8,247 nt of DNA from an uncultured Bacteroidales bacterium (lineage in GTDB: Bacteria > Bacteroidota > Bacteroidia > Bacteroidales > UBA932), in contig CALCUQ010000018.1 of the NCBI GenBank assembly GCA_937906795.1, positions 1-8,247 of the forward strand, read 5' to 3'. Of the stretch, positions 6,884-8,247 are shown piece by piece; the first letter of the stretch is position 1, and every line of letters begins with the position of its first letter. The notes beneath the pieces were generated by a model. The model saw only the letters and a list, made by a program, of their open reading frames with translations. It made no database searches and had not been told where the DNA came from. Made by a program: the position numbers and the translations under genes.

Positions 6884-7932
6884 TGGTTTTGTTGGTTAAT
6901 AAGGTTTACTACTAAGTTTACCATTATCTCTTTTTCTTCTGTGCGGCTTTCTGCTATCATTAAGGTTAATGCCACCAGTGTGTTGTCTGCAATGCGTTTT
7001 CTGCCATCTGTGGTGTATAGAATCCCATTATTTTCCATAAACCAAAGGAATAGCATTGCTGCAATGCGTTTGTTGCCATCACTAAAAGAGTGGTTCTTTA
7101 CTACCAGATAGAGCAGCATTGCTGCTTTCTCTTCAATGCTTGGATACAACTCCTCTCCATCCCAGGTTTGATATATTTGCCCTATGGAACTTTTAAAAGA
7201 ACCGTCTTTCTCGTTGGCGAATAATGCACTGCCACCAAACTTAGGTTTAAGGCGGTTGATTGCTTCCATTGCATTTTCGTATGTTGCGCGAAAACGCTCC
7301 TCCTTTGTGGTATCCTTTATTTCAATCTGTTGATAGTCATATCTATCCAGAGTATCAAGTGCATAAACGTAATCATTTATTACAGAAAAGAGTTCTTTTG
7401 ACTGCTCTCCGTCTAGTTGTTCTTGCGAATGTATCGTGTGCGCAAGCAGACGGACAACATCCTTGAGCTGGTTGTAATGTTCCAGTTTTATTTTGTCATT
7501 AATGGCATAGCCTTTAATGAGATACTCTTTTAGGATTTTGTTTGCCCATATACGGAATTGTGTGCCACGAATGGAGTTAACCCTATAACCAACCGATATT
7601 ATCATATCAAGGTTATAAAAAGGGATTTCACGTGTGACCTTACGAGCTCCCTCAATTCTAACTTGTGCATTTTTTGCACAGGTTGAATTTTCTTCCAACT
7701 CACCTATCTTATAGATATTTTTTATATGACGCAAAATAGATGTCCTATCAGTATCAAACAACACTGCCATCTGGCTTTGTGAAAGCCATACTGTATCATT
7801 CTCCAATTTAACATCAAGCGAAATCTGATTGTCCTCTGTAATATACATAATTATAGAGGATGTTTCAAACTCTGCTGTATGCATAGGAGGGTACTCCCGT
7901 TTGTTGTGGGAATTGATAATTGGCTCTTTCAT
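6880..7932 (-). CDS. RhuM-Fic/Doc family protein with AlaX-derived N-terminus
   Basis: The 350-residue product joins a RhuM-like N-terminal region to a Fic/Doc domain. Residues 1-21 copy the start of the adjacent AlaX-like protein (EYPPMHTAE at 13-21). RhuM-like sequence starts abruptly at ~25 (SSIIMYITEDNQISLDVKLENDTVWLSQSQMAVLF) and includes REIPFYNLDMIISVGYRVNS (101-120) and FRIWANKILKEYL (126-138). The Fic/Doc motif is HSFSDGNKR (281-289), with catalytic H281 and the lysine typical of Doc. Doc phosphorylates EF-Tu and other Fic proteins transfer AMP; the target here is unknown. RhuM itself has no firmly known biochemical role. ATG 7930-7932 is chosen because the promoter lies just upstream, so the longer frame to 8010 would run past it into the divergent gene. 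ATG 7846-7848 (M29) may be the ancestral start. No Phd-like antitoxin gene is adjacent. TGA overlaps the AlaX start. Confidence 0.85.
   Translation of the reverse strand: MKEPIINSHNKREYPPMHTAEFETSSIIMYITEDNQISLDVKLENDTVWLSQSQMAVLFDTDRTSILRHIKNIYKIGELEENSTCAKNAQVRIEGARKVTREIPFYNLDMIISVGYRVNSIRGTQFRIWANKILKEYLIKGYAINDKIKLEHYNQLKDVVRLLAHTIHSQEQLDGEQSKELFSVINDYVYALDTLDRYDYQQIEIKDTTKEERFRATYENAMEAINRLKPKFGGSALFANEKDGSFKSSIGQIYQTWDGEELYPSIEEKAAMLLYLVVKNHSFSDGNKRIAAMLFLWFMENNGILYTTDGRKRIADNTLVALTLMIAESRTEEKEIMVNLVVNLINQQNQ
7871..7908. repeat. 38-bp direct repeat, copy inside the RhuM-Fic gene start
   Basis: This is the partner of 6816-6853 with one mismatch. It encodes HNKREYPPMHTAE near the RhuM-Fic N-terminus. 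Similarity stops exactly where RhuM-like sequence begins. Toward the ATG, the encoded peptide stays similar (PIINS versus PILNE) but the bases diverge. Confidence 0.95.
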
Positions 7933-7944
7933 ATAAAAAGTTAT

Positions 7945-7977
7945 TTTGCAAATATAATCAATCGATGAATATCTTTG
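7945..7977 (+). promoter_or_regulatory. Bacteroidetes-type promoter of the UbiA/MenA-like gene
   Basis: TTTG at 7945-7948 (-33) and TATCTTTG at 7970-7977 (-7) are 21 bases apart, an exact fit to the Bacteroidetes consensus. Transcription would begin near 7984, leaving about 12 bases before ATG 7996. Confidence 0.65.
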
Positions 7978-7984
7978 TGACAAA
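7949..7984 (-). promoter_or_regulatory. Promoter of the RhuM-Fic/AlaX pair
   Basis: On the minus strand TATATTTG (7956 to 7949) matches TAnnTTTG. A possible -33 TTTG lies at 7984-7981 with a slightly long 24-base spacer. The expected transcript start is about 10 bases before ATG 7932. It was probably the AlaX promoter before RhuM-Fic entered. Confidence 0.5.
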
Positions 7985-7995
7985 ATAAAAAAAGT

Positions 7996-8247
7996 ATGAG
8001 GAGAGAACATTCGTTAAAAGATTGGATTATTGCCACTCGTCCGTGGTCTTTTCCTGCATCTGTGATGCCTGTCCTGGTTACTCTGGGGTATTTTTTGTGG
8101 AGAGGGTACTGCATAGATTGGGGGATAGGAATCCTAACTGTTGTTGATATTGTGTTATTTCATGCTGCCGGGAATACCTGGAGTGATTATTTTGATTATA
8201 CAAGTGGTATTGATGAGAAAAGTGATTATTCTGTAAGGACCCTGGTA
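7996..8247 (+). CDS. UbiA family prenyltransferase, MenA-like (5' part, cut by window end)
   Basis: The first 84 residues of an integral-membrane prenyltransferase are present and the frame is open to the edge. The N-terminus has the family pattern R15-P-W-S-F-P-A-S-V-M-P at the start of helix 1, then a second helix (~44-58) leading into the aspartate-rich Mg/diphosphate-binding motif N60-x3-D64-x2-D67 with D73 following. Family members attach polyprenyl chains to aromatic acceptors. The RPWSFPAS and AAGNTWSDYFDY wording recalls MenA-type enzymes making menaquinone, the usual quinone of Bacteroidetes, but other UbiA enzymes cannot be excluded without the C-terminal half. ATG 7996 follows a good promoter and an A-rich leader without Shine-Dalgarno. 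It is divergent from the RhuM-Fic/AlaX pair across 63 bp. Confidence 0.8.
   Translation, partial: MRREHSLKDWIIATRPWSFPASVMPVLVTLGYFLWRGYCIDWGIGILTVVDIVLFHAAGNTWSDYFDYTSGIDEKSDYSVRTLV

Noticed and set aside
7260..7466. A 68-codon + strand frame opposite RhuM-Fic, considered as a possible antitoxin
   Set aside because: The sequence shows no antitoxin-like feature and lies wholly antisense to the conserved Fic region; it has no visible ribosome site.
6816..7908. The two direct repeats read as the start of a CRISPR array or insertion-sequence ends
   Set aside because: There are only two copies 1055 bp apart, they are coding in both genes, not inverted, and no transposase or cas gene lies between them.
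7933..8010. An upstream in-frame extension of RhuM-Fic to an ATG at 8010 (26 extra residues)
   Set aside because: It would cross both divergent promoters and overlap the prenyltransferase start. The AlaX-derived start at 7932 sits just after a -7 box and corresponds to the AlaX start.

Overview
The window looks like chromosome of an AT-rich member of the Bacteroidota, probably Bacteroidales. Supporting signs are Bacteroidetes-type promoter boxes (TAnnTTTG) before several genes, A-rich start regions mostly without Shine-Dalgarno motifs, a very large AsmA-like protein, and a truncated RND pump with the NAGIY signature that I associate with Bacteroidetes pumps. No rRNA, tRNA, CRISPR array or transposase gene is visible.

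Left part (1-1663, + strand): the 3' end of an unrecognised gene overlaps by 4 bp a GTG-started O-antigen ligase/polymerase-like membrane protein with a C-terminal TPR-like tail. This looks like the end of a surface-polysaccharide or secreted-polymer operon. It is followed by an AT-rich gap and then a 5'-truncated, G+C-richer remnant of an RND efflux pump (about 1839-2240), read here as a pseudogene.

Middle (2237-6406): a 1123-residue AsmA-like envelope protein (- strand) is divergent from a VanY-type M15 D,D-carboxypeptidase (+ strand). Both act at the cell envelope. They are separated by 60 bp, and the peptidase promoter overlaps the AsmA start codon.

Right part (6395-8247): a - strand pair encodes a RhuM-Fic/Doc protein and an AlaX-like alanyl-tRNA editing protein, joined by an ATGA overlap. 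It diverges from a UbiA/MenA-like prenyltransferase cut by the window end, with interlocked promoters between them. The most notable feature is that the first ~21 codons of the RhuM-Fic gene copy the first ~24 codons of the AlaX gene, including a 38-bp direct repeat with one mismatch. The RhuM-Fic coding region therefore seems to have been inserted at codon ~22 of the AlaX gene. It uses that gene's promoter and start, while a complete AlaX gene is rebuilt directly downstream. Recombination between the repeats would remove 1055 bp and restore an uninterrupted AlaX gene.
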